From assembly GCA_021813325.1 (NCBI GenBank), contig JAKALA010000009.1, positions 18,334 to 82,333 of the forward strand: a stretch of DNA of 64,000 nucleotides. The letters are read 5' to 3'. A program made the position numbers and the translations under genes. Position 1 is the first letter of the stretch. Each line of letters starts with the position of its first letter. This DNA is from a bacterium (lineage in GTDB: Bacteria > Verrucomicrobiota > Verrucomicrobiia > Limisphaerales > UBA11358). Below, piece by piece: positions 39,071 to 48,520 of this stretch. The notes under the pieces were generated by a model. The model saw only the letters and a program-made list of their open reading frames with translations. It ran no database searches and was not told the DNA's origin.

Positions 39071-40291
39071 TCAAAGGCCGCAGGCTTTAGCTTGACGAGT
39101 TTTCCAAAGGTTCACATAGACATCATATTGGTCCTGAACCATTTTTTCGATGGAGAAATTTTCAGTAACAAATTCACGTCCGCTTTGGCCAAATTGATGG
39201 CGCAGATCGGGGTTTTTCGCGAGGAAGACGAGTTTCTTAGCCGCCGCCGAAATGTCGCCGGTATGAACCACGAAACCGGTTTGATTTTCCAGGCAGACTT
39301 CATCCGCGCCGTCGAAGTCGTAGGCGATGACTGGCTTGCCGGCGGCGAGCGCCTGGGGCAGCGCCCGCGACAACGCTTCGCGGTAGGACAAATGAGCGAG
39401 GCAATCCATGATGCCAATGTAACGGGCAACTTCGGTTGGCGGAACCAGACCGGCGAAAATCACTTTGTCACGGATGCCCAGAGCGCTCGCTTGGTTTTCA
39501 ATTTCGGGTCGCAACGCGCCATCGCCCATAAACAACAATCGCGCCTGGGGCACGGGTTTGAGAACTTGAGCGAATGCCGTCAGCAAATCCGCATGCCCCT
39601 TGAGTTTGAAAATACGGGCAACTTTTCCAATAACGAAGTGTTCCTGGCGGAGTCCCAACTTTTGACGCAAGGCCAGATCGTTGGTTGCGCGAAGAAATGG
39701 AGCGAGGTCAAATCCGCTGAAGATGCGCTTGAATTGTTCCGGCGTGCCGATTCCAGCGTGGAGATAGAGCCGGGTCATCGCACTCGCGGAACAGAAGAAG
39801 AAGTCGGTGGCGCCCGCCGCATATTTTTCAGCCGTCTTAAAAACCAAATTTGGCAAAGAACCTTGAAACGGTCCGAAGGACGGGCCGTGGATGTGGTGGA
39901 TAATGACTGGCACGCCCGCCCGTTTGGCTGCCAGACGACCTAAAAGGCCCGCCTTGCCGCTGTGCGTATGCACAATTTCAGGTCGCTGTTGGCGAAGGAT
40001 CTTTGTGAGCCGGTTTAAAGCGATGAGATCTTTGAGCGGATGGACTGGACGGACCAGTTCCGGGATGATCGTAAAATCAGGGCAAGCTTCAGGTGGGCCT
40101 GCAACTTCGGCACAGGCTGGTTCAAACACCTTGCGGGCTTCTTTTTCCAGAGAACCTTCCGGACCGATTGTGGGACCGGCGATGAGCTTGACGGAGACGC
40201 CGGGCTTGGACATCAATCCGCAAATGGTGGCCAGCGTATTTTCCTGCGCCCCGCCAACGACCAGCCGGGTTATAATGTGAGTGACGCGCAT
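39071..40291 (-). CDS. Family 4 glycosyltransferase
   Basis: VVGGAQENTLATICGL, HTHSGKAGLLGRLAAK, FSYREALSRALPQALAAGKPVIAYDFDGADEV-type C-terminal domain. Confidence 0.88.
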   Translation of the reverse strand: MRVTHIITRLVVGGAQENTLATICGLMSKPGVSVKLIAGPTIGPEGSLEKEARKVFEPACAEVAGPPEACPDFTIIPELVRPVHPLKDLIALNRLTKILRQQRPEIVHTHSGKAGLLGRLAAKRAGVPVIIHHIHGPSFGPFQGSLPNLVFKTAEKYAAGATDFFFCSASAMTRLYLHAGIGTPEQFKRIFSGFDLAPFLRATNDLALRQKLGLRQEHFVIGKVARIFKLKGHADLLTAFAQVLKPVPQARLLFMGDGALRPEIENQASALGIRDKVIFAGLVPPTEVARYIGIMDCLAHLSYREALSRALPQALAAGKPVIAYDFDGADEVCLENQTGFVVHTGDISAAAKKLVFLAKNPDLRHQFGQSGREFVTENFSIEKMVQDQYDVYVNLWKTRQAKACGL

Positions 40292-40295
40292 GGCG

Positions 40296-43238
40296 TCATT
40301 TGGGCTTTAATTGAGTCAGCCGTTCATGGACCAGTTTGGCTTCTGCGGAATTGGTGGGGGCGTTGGCCAGGTAAAGCTCGTAATTATGAACGGCTTCGTT
40401 GGTGTTGTGTTGACGCCACGCCACTTCGGCCAGGCCGTAGGCGATTTGGAAGGAGTTGGTGTGATCGGCTTGAAGAAGGGCATAATCGGCTCGTGCTTCA
40501 TCCAGTTTTCCGGTCTGCAAATAGGCTAAGGCTCGATTAAAGCGGGCGGACGCGTCATTGGTGGAAATTTCCAAAACCTTGGTGAGCGTGCTGATGGCCT
40601 GTGGATAATTGCCCATTTGCAGGCAGGCATAGCCCTTGCCAAAAAGCCATTGCGGGTCGTTGGGTTGCTTTTCGAGTTCGTGTTCGACCAAATCCAGAGC
40701 GTTTGTGTAAAGCCCCCGCATGAAATAGGCCTGCGCGGCGGTGGTCGCCAAGGTGCGGTCTTCGGGGTGGCGGGATATTTCCGTTTGAAGCAGTTTTACC
40801 CCGTCGGCAATGTCGCCTTTTTGCAGGTAGCCCGCCGAGGCCAGAACGTTTAATTCGGTGGAGTTGGTTTGATTCAAACCGAATTGATTCGGCGAAATGA
40901 GCGGTTCGTGGAGCGCCTCCATGGCGGGGCCGGGCAGGTGGTTAAACAAATACAACTGCGCCACCCACAAACGTGCCGGCAGATTGTCGGGGGCCAGTTC
41001 CCGCACTCTGGCAAATTGCGCCAAAGCCTGCCGCATGTAGCCTCCTTGCGCCAATAAAGCGCCATCGGCAAACAGAAAACTGGGTTCGTCAAACGGGCCG
41101 TTCGCCAGCAGAACCGAGTTCCAGTCGCGGTATTTTCCGAATTGTTCCGGGGAAACTTTGTTGAGGTCGATGGCCGCAGTGTGGCCGGTTTGCAATAATT
41201 TGTTAAATTCCAGGTTGATGTTTGCGATAATGTTGTCGGGATTAATTTTACCGGCCGCTGCAAAACAAGCCGCCGCCGGTTTGAGATCATTTGCCCGTTG
41301 CAGTTCCACCCCCCAAAAGTTAAGCGCCCGGGAATACAGGTTGGCGGCCAACAAGGCGTTGGGGTTGGGATCGCGTTGCGCATGCAGGTGAACCAATAGC
41401 CAGTTCACCAGCTTCGAGCGCGGATGAATCTCATTCGCGACGAGGGATTTTTCAATTCGGGGGAATTCATCGGCTTCGATTTGCGACCAAAACTTCTGGT
41501 TCGCAGCCATCAAGGATGGGGCCAGCGCCGGTGGCAGCAGCGTGTCCTCCGGGATGGGCTTCAGGTTGTAGAGGAGTCCGTTGGGCTCATTGTAAAAAAC
41601 TTCAAAGTAATAGCCGATGCTGGGATTAAGGTAGCAAATATTGTTGCTTTTTGAGAGCAGGTTGAGCGCGCTCAAGATGCCGATGGGATTGATGCTCACG
41701 GCGGATTTGTCCTTGATTAAATCAGGCCAGAATTGCGGTGCCTTGCGATGAAGATAACGATGGTAAGGCGCCCAGTTCAGGGATTGGGTGTCCACTACGA
41801 GGTAATCCTTGGAGCGTCTGCTGCGGGCGAGTGCGACTTGCATCAACAGCGTGCGGGCCTGTTGAAAAGTGCTGCCCCCCTCGCTATCGCTTAACAAAAT
41901 GGCCTTGCCGGGAGGGAGCGACTGCTCAACCGCCTGGGCATAGCGCAACAGCGTGTTGTCGTTCAGCGAACGAATTTGAGGCAGGTTGATAAAAATCAAC
42001 ATGGCAACGGCCAGGCCGGCGGCGATGTAGGTGAGTCCGTAAATCACCGGGGAAAGGATATTTAAAGCGCCGGGAAGCGCCGTGACTGGACGGGGAAAAC
42101 GTTTGGAAACGACCGTGGCTTTGCCAAAGACCAGCAAAAAGTAACCGCAGTAGTAGCCGACACCTATTGCCGACAAATAGTAAAATGTCAAGGCCGGGGA
42201 ACCCATGGCCAATTGGCCCGGGCTGAATGGCGGATCAAACATCACCCAGACACAGGTGGTAAAGACTACCGCGTGGATTAAATAGAACATGTAGTTCGTC
42301 AAAATCGTCCCGGTCCGGCTTGAGTCGCCAAAGGTGGCGCTCCACCGGATGGCCATCACCAAAATGGGCATAAAAGTGGTTATGGCCATCAGCATCAGGT
42401 TGTGGCGCACCCCACTGTCGGAAATTTGATGGATCACCGACCAGTCCAATTGCAAAGCGGGTTTGAGCCGTTGCCAGAAGTTCAACGGAATGTCGTCCGT
42501 CATGCGTCCCACGAGGGGCAGCAGGAAAAGCAGAGAGAGTCCGGCGAGACCCGCGAGCAGCATCCGCGATAGAAAGCTAATTCGAAAAAATTCACCGCGC
42601 CGCAGCCAGATCAAGGCGGCGATAAAGATCGGGAAAAAGCCAATCATCGCCCAGTTTTCGGCCATGCCCGCTCCGTAGATGAGAGCTGCCAAGGTCAGGC
42701 GTCCGGCTCGCTCATCCAGCCGGTATTCCAGCAGCAGCCAGATGACGCAGGCAAACATCAGCAGACTGGGCATGTCGCCGGTAAAACTGGTCGCGTTTTC
42801 CCAGAAACCAAATTGCAGGCCCAGCATGAGAACCGCCAGCAATGGCGGAAACCAGGCCGACTTTATGGTCAAGAAAGCAAAGTCACTCTTTTCCCGAAGA
42901 CGCTGGGCTTGGGTGCGATCATGCGGAAGAATCGCCACAGAACGGGCCAGTAACATCAACGTGATCGCCGCGCAAACCGCCGAAAACAGGTTCAGCCCGA
43001 GCGGAATCGTCGCCACCGGCAGCAGCCTGAACGGCAGGGTGATTAAATACAAAACCGGATTGTAATTTTCCGGCTGCCACCCAAACCCGGAAATTTTTGC
43101 AACGGGCAACAAATTGGCGAGCGTTACCCAGTGGTTGAGCGTAATGAGATAAATCACCAGCATCAACACGCCCAAAACCCAGGGCATGAGGTGGGGAGCC
43201 GGCTGTTTTCTCGGATCGTTATGATTTTCGGTTGTCAT
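40296..43238 (-). CDS. DUF2723-like polytopic membrane protein with C-terminal TPR region
   Basis: Membrane N-terminal half and TPR tail resembling the 29932-33648 protein. Confidence 0.65.
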   Translation of the reverse strand: MTTENHNDPRKQPAPHLMPWVLGVLMLVIYLITLNHWVTLANLLPVAKISGFGWQPENYNPVLYLITLPFRLLPVATIPLGLNLFSAVCAAITLMLLARSVAILPHDRTQAQRLREKSDFAFLTIKSAWFPPLLAVLMLGLQFGFWENATSFTGDMPSLLMFACVIWLLLEYRLDERAGRLTLAALIYGAGMAENWAMIGFFPIFIAALIWLRRGEFFRISFLSRMLLAGLAGLSLLFLLPLVGRMTDDIPLNFWQRLKPALQLDWSVIHQISDSGVRHNLMLMAITTFMPILVMAIRWSATFGDSSRTGTILTNYMFYLIHAVVFTTCVWVMFDPPFSPGQLAMGSPALTFYYLSAIGVGYYCGYFLLVFGKATVVSKRFPRPVTALPGALNILSPVIYGLTYIAAGLAVAMLIFINLPQIRSLNDNTLLRYAQAVEQSLPPGKAILLSDSEGGSTFQQARTLLMQVALARSRRSKDYLVVDTQSLNWAPYHRYLHRKAPQFWPDLIKDKSAVSINPIGILSALNLLSKSNNICYLNPSIGYYFEVFYNEPNGLLYNLKPIPEDTLLPPALAPSLMAANQKFWSQIEADEFPRIEKSLVANEIHPRSKLVNWLLVHLHAQRDPNPNALLAANLYSRALNFWGVELQRANDLKPAAACFAAAGKINPDNIIANINLEFNKLLQTGHTAAIDLNKVSPEQFGKYRDWNSVLLANGPFDEPSFLFADGALLAQGGYMRQALAQFARVRELAPDNLPARLWVAQLYLFNHLPGPAMEALHEPLISPNQFGLNQTNSTELNVLASAGYLQKGDIADGVKLLQTEISRHPEDRTLATTAAQAYFMRGLYTNALDLVEHELEKQPNDPQWLFGKGYACLQMGNYPQAISTLTKVLEISTNDASARFNRALAYLQTGKLDEARADYALLQADHTNSFQIAYGLAEVAWRQHNTNEAVHNYELYLANAPTNSAEAKLVHERLTQLKPK

Positions 43239-43285
43239 CTGATTGAATGGAATCAGTTGAAAGCAAGAACCGCCCGTTGGCAAGT

Positions 43286-44488
43286 TCAGTTTCTTCGTCG
43301 CAGGTCAGCGACGCATTCCACGTGTTGCGTCTGGGGAAACATGTCCAAGGGCTGAACCCGCATCAGTTCAAAGACACCGTCGCCGCATAAAATGTTCAAA
43401 TCTCTCGCCATGGTGGCGGGATGGCACGACACATAAATAATCTGCGCGGGGCGGGTGGTTCGCAGCAAATCCAGGAGCGACGGCCAGCAACCCTTGCGCG
43501 GCGGGTCAAGCAGAACGGCGGTCTGGTCCACCGGATACTGTTGCAGCAGTTCTGGCATCACCTCTTCCGCTTTGCCGGCCACAAATTGTCCGTTGCTGAC
43601 CTGGCGCAGCGTGGCATTTTGCCGGGCGGCTTTGATGGCCAAGGCGTCATATTCCACGCCGACAAACGATTCGACCGCGTCGGCCGCCTCGATGCCAAAA
43701 AAGCCCACCCCGCAATAAAGATCAATCAGGTGCTTTACTTTACTCTCTGACAAAAAACATTTTACCGTGGATACCAGTTCCGGCAGCAGGAAAAAATTAT
43801 TCTGGAAGAACGAATCCTTGGGCACGTCCCAACCTTCCGGTTGCAATCTAAGCACCACCTTGATTCCGCCTTTCGGCGGTGGATTGGCGCGGACGGCTTT
43901 GATCTGCTCGTTCAACGCTGGTTCGGCAATTTTGCATTCGCTGATGTCTTCCACGAACTTGTTGTCGTTTCGGATAAAACCAATTTCCAATCGCTTGGCC
44001 CGCCCGTTCCATTGGCTGCGAATCATGATCCGATTGCGGTAACCGTATGGTTGCGGGCAGCCAATGACCGGCGTGATTGCGGCTCGTGGGATTTTTCCGA
44101 TGCGCTCAAACAAGTCAGCGATTTGCTTTTGCTTCAAGCGCAATTGTTCGGGGTAAGCAATGTGCTGATACTGACAACCGCCGCAATCGCCGAAGTATTG
44201 GCATTCCGGCTGCACACGTTCGGGGGAGGCGTGGATGATGCGCACCAGTTTCGCCCGCGCAAAATTGCTTTTCAATTCGGTAATTTCCGCCTCCACGGTT
44301 TCCCCGACGGCAACCAAGGGAACGAACACCACCAAAAACTTGCCGGGAACCGGTGGACTCACCGGCTCGTTGCCGGCGGAATCTTGAATGTTCAGGTCAT
44401 GATTAACTTCAATTCGGCCGACACCTTCGCCGCCAAAAGCGAGATCGTGAATAGACAGAATGATTTTATCACCGAGCTTGAGAGACAC
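43286..44488 (-). CDS. TRAM-domain 23S rRNA (uracil-5-)-methyltransferase (RumA/RlmD family)
   Basis: CQYFGDCGGCQYQHIAYPEQLRLKQ, LIDLYCGVGFFGIEAAD, LLDPPRKGC, IIYVSCHPATMARDL. Confidence 0.9.
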   Translation of the reverse strand: MSLKLGDKIILSIHDLAFGGEGVGRIEVNHDLNIQDSAGNEPVSPPVPGKFLVVFVPLVAVGETVEAEITELKSNFARAKLVRIIHASPERVQPECQYFGDCGGCQYQHIAYPEQLRLKQKQIADLFERIGKIPRAAITPVIGCPQPYGYRNRIMIRSQWNGRAKRLEIGFIRNDNKFVEDISECKIAEPALNEQIKAVRANPPPKGGIKVVLRLQPEGWDVPKDSFFQNNFFLLPELVSTVKCFLSESKVKHLIDLYCGVGFFGIEAADAVESFVGVEYDALAIKAARQNATLRQVSNGQFVAGKAEEVMPELLQQYPVDQTAVLLDPPRKGCWPSLLDLLRTTRPAQIIYVSCHPATMARDLNILCGDGVFELMRVQPLDMFPQTQHVECVADLRRRN

Positions 44489-44551
44489 GTCGTTAGTTTA
44501 AAGGATTTGCCTGGCCGGAAAAGATATTTTGCCGGTATGATAAAAAATGGT

Positions 44552-45448
44552 TCAGCTTAGTCTGGCCAAAAAAATTTCCGGAGCGATGACGCCTTCAGAC
44601 ACTCTGGTCACGCTGCCGGTCATGCGAATCGAAAAATTGCCGCCAATCTCGATCTTGATGAGGCCACCCGGGCAATGCACCGTGACGTCCCGGTCCACCA
44701 ATCCCAGCTTGTGCGCCACCGCCGCCGCCGCGCTGCTGCTGCTGCCGCTGGCCAGCGTGTAACCCGCGCCGCGCTCCCAGATTTCGATTTGGATATTGGC
44801 GCGGTCGAGCACTTTTAGGAATTGCACGTTGGTCTTGCGCGGGAAATTCGGATGCACTTCGAGCAGCGGCCCGAATTCATGCGCGAGTTTGGCGCTGATT
44901 TCAAGGTGGTTGCTGCGCCCCGCAGCAATGGGCGACGAGGGCGTCGCCGCCACCACCACGCAATGCGGGTTGCCGATGGTCGCGGCGCAGAAGGTGAATT
45001 CGCGTCCGCCGACGGTGATCTTTTCATTGATAACCTCGCGTTTCGGGCCAGTGACAGGAATTTTCTCGCTGTCAAAACTGACGTTGCCCATCTCCACGCG
45101 AACCATGGCGCCATTTTCAAATACGGTCGAACGCACCAATCCGCCATCGGTTTGAATGACGAATTCGTCGTTGCCGACAAATTTCGCATCCCACAAATAA
45201 CGTGAGAAAATCCGGAGTCCGTTGCCGCTCTTTTCGGCGATGCTGCCGTCGGGATTGTAAATCTTCAGCGCGCACTTCGCGGTTTGCGAAGGCAGGGGAC
45301 CAAGCAAAATACCGTCGGAACCCACGCCAAAATTGCGGTGGCAAATGGTTTTGACCTGGTCGGTGGTCAGTTCCGCCGGCAGGTCTTTCGGATTGATGAC
45401 GATGTAATCATTGCCAAGCGCGTGATATTTCGTGAACGCCAAATTCAT
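44552..45448 (-). CDS. dapF: Diaminopimelate epimerase
   Basis: FTKYHALGNDYIVI, EKSGNGLRIFSRYL, IGNPHCVVV, WERGAGYTLASGSSSSAAAAVA. Confidence 0.92.
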   Translation of the reverse strand: MNLAFTKYHALGNDYIVINPKDLPAELTTDQVKTICHRNFGVGSDGILLGPLPSQTAKCALKIYNPDGSIAEKSGNGLRIFSRYLWDAKFVGNDEFVIQTDGGLVRSTVFENGAMVRVEMGNVSFDSEKIPVTGPKREVINEKITVGGREFTFCAATIGNPHCVVVAATPSSPIAAGRSNHLEISAKLAHEFGPLLEVHPNFPRKTNVQFLKVLDRANIQIEIWERGAGYTLASGSSSSAAAAVAHKLGLVDRDVTVHCPGGLIKIEIGGNFSIRMTGSVTRVSEGVIAPEIFLARLS

Positions 45449-45496
45449 CTGGAAAGGATAAACGGAAGCGTCCGGGGAAAAAGGAGAATTGCGTGA

Positions 45497-45705
45497 TTAT
45501 TTGCCGCCGACCGCCGCGTCATGGCTGGCTTGATAAAAAAGTCCTTGATATTCGGCGGGCCTGTTGTCCGTGCCGCCGTGGAAAACGCTGACGGCTTTGC
45601 CGGCGGGAATTTTCGGCCTGGCGATGAATTCCAGAAACGGACCGTTGGTATGGTAGCTGTCGCCAAAACCGGCGCGGACATAAACTTTTTTGGCCGGTTG
45701 ATCAT
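45497..45705 (-). pseudogene. C-terminal remnant of an unidentified gene, apparently cut by an IS200-like remnant
   Basis: Minus frame reads KKVYVRAGFGDSYHTNGPFLEFIARPKIPAGKAVSVFHGGTDNRPAEYQGLFYQASHDAAVGGK*, open into the transposase remnant. Confidence 0.45.
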
Positions 45706-45990
45706 GTGCATATGCTTATCTTGATGCCGCCGAAGTATTCGGTGGGGCAGGTGATGGGCTTTCTGAAGTCGGCGATCCACATTGCGCGAGTTGATGCGGG
45801 CCGACGGCGGAACTTTATGGGGCAGCAGTTCTGGGCGCGGGGATACTGGGTATCAACGGCGGGGAGACAAAGTCGCAGCGCGCCGCTACTTCCAGGAACA
45901 AGAAAAGGAAGATCAGCGTCTGGATCAACTGACGCTAATGCCGCTTGCAGCGGTTCACGCCATCTCAAGCCTCCGGTTTCACCGGAGGTC
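45705..45990 (+). mobile_element. IS200/IS605-type TnpA (Y1 transposase) remnant with right-end hairpin
   Basis: HMLILMPPKYSVGQVMGFLKSAIHIARV...RRRNFMGQQFWARGYWVST then, after frameshift, YFQEQEKEDQRLDQL; hairpin CCTCCGGT-TTC-ACCGGAGG at 45970-45988. Confidence 0.8.
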
Positions 45991-46049
45991 GCTGGCTCCC
46001 CAATGTCAGCAGGCTGGTAACGCAGCTTTCGCGATTTGGCAGAACGCTT

Positions 46050-48314
46050 TCAAATCGTCAGGATGCCGCCCTGACTCGCGTTGGTGACGAGTTTTTGATA
46101 ACGCGCCAGCCAACCGGTTTTGTTCCGCTTCGCGGGCACAAAGCTCTGCTGCCGCTCCGCGAGTTCGGCTTCAGGAACAAGGATGTCCATTTTGCGATTG
46201 GGAAAATCAATCCGGATGCGGTCGCCCTGGTTCAGCAAACCAATCGGCCCCCCCTCCGCCGCCTCCGGTGAAACGTGGCCAATACACGCGCCGGCGGTGC
46301 CGCCGCTGAACCTTCCGTCGGTGATCAGCGCGACCTTGTCGCCGAGTCCCATGCCCACGATGTAACTCGTGGGCGAAAGCATTTCCTGCATGCCCGGACC
46401 GCCGCGCGGTCCTTCGTTGCGAATGACGACGACATCACCGGCCTTGACTTTGCCGGCAAGGATGCCGGCGCAAGCATCATCCTGGCTCTCAAAAATCACG
46501 CACGGGCCTTCAAAGACAAAACCCGGGCCGCAATTTTCCTTGAACGCTTGGCTGATGCCGGCGGTTTTGACCACACTGCCTTCCGGCGCAAGCTGGCCGT
46601 AAAGAATTGAAAGCCCGCCGTCGGGCGTGTAAGCCGTTTCTTTGGAGCGGATGCAATCCATCGCATCGAAGCGGAACGCCGGATCGTAAGGCAGCAGTCC
46701 GGCCGGTTGCGCCGTTTTCAGCGAGTCGGCGCGATAATCGTGATAGGCTTTGGTGATTTCCGTGCCGCGAAGGCGGCCGGTGCGGAGCAGGCAAAACATC
46801 TGTTTGTTGCCGGCTTGATATTTCCAAATGACGAGCACGGGCGAGCCTTTCAACGTGCCGAGTTCAGCGCGAACCAGGCCTTTAAACTCGCCAAACTTGC
46901 CTTTCAAGCCGGCTGCGATCTCCACACGACCTTTCCACGTTTGCGACTCGCTCAATTCCAGTTCGCCGTCTTCCGCAAACAGCACCGCCACCGCCGCCGC
47001 GTCGCTGGCGTTGAAGGCCGCCGCCAAACGCCACAACGCGATGGCGCGCGGATCGGCCGGGAAAAACAGCATCGGTTTGGGCGCGAGGTTGCCGCTGGCG
47101 GTGCGGGCCGCGCCACCCATCTTGTCGTTCGGATCCACCGCAATGGCCGAGGCTCCGGAGACGCGAACGGTTTTTGCCAGATCGGAAGCGGTTTCCGAGC
47201 GCACATCCCATTCGTCAATATTTTCGCCGAGGGTTTTGCCGGTGACGGTTTTCGCGTTCACGTTCAGGACGCCCTGGCGCTTCAATTCGCCGAGAATTGT
47301 GTGAATGCCGCCGGCGCGGTGAATGTCCTGGATGTGGTAATCCGACGACGGCGACACCTTGCAAAGGCAGGCGATGCGCCGCGAAATTTCATCAATGCGC
47401 TTGATGTTGTAAGGTATGCCGGCCTCACGGGCGACGGCGAGCGTGTGTAACACGGTGTTGGTCGAACCGCCCATCGCGACGTCCAGCATGAGCGCGTTGT
47501 CAAAGGCCTCGATCGTTGCGATGTCGCGTGGTTTCACGTCCTTTTTCACGAGCCGGATGATCGCTTCCGCCGCGCGTTGATAAAGCGCCTCGCGTTCCTT
47601 GGACACGGCGAGAATGGTGCCGTTGCCGGGCAGCGCCATGCCGAGCGCTTCGCACAGGCAATTCATTGAGTTGGCCGTGAACATGCCGGAGCACGAGCCG
47701 CACGTGGGACATGCCGTTTGCTCCAATTTCTTCAACTGATTCTCGGTGATCTTGCCCGTCTGCAATTCGCCCACGCCTTTAAACACGGAAATCAAATCCG
47801 ATTTGCCCGTCGCCGGCTGGAGATATTGCGCCATGTCATCGTGCGCCGCCTGTTGTTCGGCGATGCCAGCCGCCATTGGTCCGCCGCTGACGAACACCGT
47901 GGGAATATTGCAACGCATCGCGCCCATCAACATGCCCGGCACAATCTTGTCGCAGTTCGGTATGCATACCATGCCGTCGAACGCGTGGGCGTTGATCACC
48001 GTTTCCACACAGTCGGCGATCAGTTCGCGTGACGGCAGCGAATACAACATGCCGGAGTGGCCCATCGCAATGCCGTCGTCCACGCCAATGGTGTTGAAAA
48101 TGAACGGCACGCCGCCGGCTTCGCGGACGAGCCGCTTGACCAGCTGGCCAACCTCGTTCAGATGCGCGTGGCCGGGAATACAATCGGTGTAACTGTTGGC
48201 GATGGCGATGAATGGTTTGTCCCAATCGGCTTCGGATTCGATGGAGCCGGTGGCGCGCAGCAACGAGCGGTGCGGCGCACGTTCAAAACCTTGCTTGATG
48301 ATGTCGGAACGCAT
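46050..48314 (-). CDS. ilvD: Dihydroxy-acid dehydratase with an unusual internal insertion
   Basis: [79 protein letters not shown]; 754 aa with an extra segment at about aa 371-550. Confidence 0.92.
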   Translation of the reverse strand: MRSDIIKQGFERAPHRSLLRATGSIESEADWDKPFIAIANSYTDCIPGHAHLNEVGQLVKRLVREAGGVPFIFNTIGVDDGIAMGHSGMLYSLPSRELIADCVETVINAHAFDGMVCIPNCDKIVPGMLMGAMRCNIPTVFVSGGPMAAGIAEQQAAHDDMAQYLQPATGKSDLISVFKGVGELQTGKITENQLKKLEQTACPTCGSCSGMFTANSMNCLCEALGMALPGNGTILAVSKEREALYQRAAEAIIRLVKKDVKPRDIATIEAFDNALMLDVAMGGSTNTVLHTLAVAREAGIPYNIKRIDEISRRIACLCKVSPSSDYHIQDIHRAGGIHTILGELKRQGVLNVNAKTVTGKTLGENIDEWDVRSETASDLAKTVRVSGASAIAVDPNDKMGGAARTASGNLAPKPMLFFPADPRAIALWRLAAAFNASDAAAVAVLFAEDGELELSESQTWKGRVEIAAGLKGKFGEFKGLVRAELGTLKGSPVLVIWKYQAGNKQMFCLLRTGRLRGTEITKAYHDYRADSLKTAQPAGLLPYDPAFRFDAMDCIRSKETAYTPDGGLSILYGQLAPEGSVVKTAGISQAFKENCGPGFVFEGPCVIFESQDDACAGILAGKVKAGDVVVIRNEGPRGGPGMQEMLSPTSYIVGMGLGDKVALITDGRFSGGTAGACIGHVSPEAAEGGPIGLLNQGDRIRIDFPNRKMDILVPEAELAERQQSFVPAKRNKTGWLARYQKLVTNASQGGILTI

Positions 48315-48470
48315 ATTTAATTCACAGTTTACGGTTGGGTGACGAACAAGTTAATGACAATTAGTTTAGCCGAAAGCGCCAGACCTGTCATGCAATTGCC
48401 TGAGTTCTTTGTGTAAGCTTGCGGCGTGGCCGCGGTTCAAATCGCAGGTTTCGGCGCATTTCTTATCAAC

Positions 48471-48504
48471 AAAAAAGGCCGAACGACAGAAATCGCCCGG
48501 CCTT
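48471..48504 (-). terminator. Intrinsic terminator downstream of ilvB
   Basis: Minus strand CAAAGGCCGGGCGATTTCTGTCGTTCGGCCTTTTTTG: hairpin plus T run, 17 nt past the ilvB stop. Confidence 0.7.
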
Positions 48505-48520
48505 TGCGTGGAGCGATTGA

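Noticed and set aside
45445-45780. 111-aa minus ORF MDRRLQKAHHLPHRILRRHQDKH...
   Set aside because: Wrong frame relative to the more protein-like remnant and crosses into the IS200 remnant.
48315-48520. Possible tRNA (ggttcaaatcgc) between ilvD and ilvB
   Set aside because: No acceptor stem, D arm or anticodon arm can be built around it.
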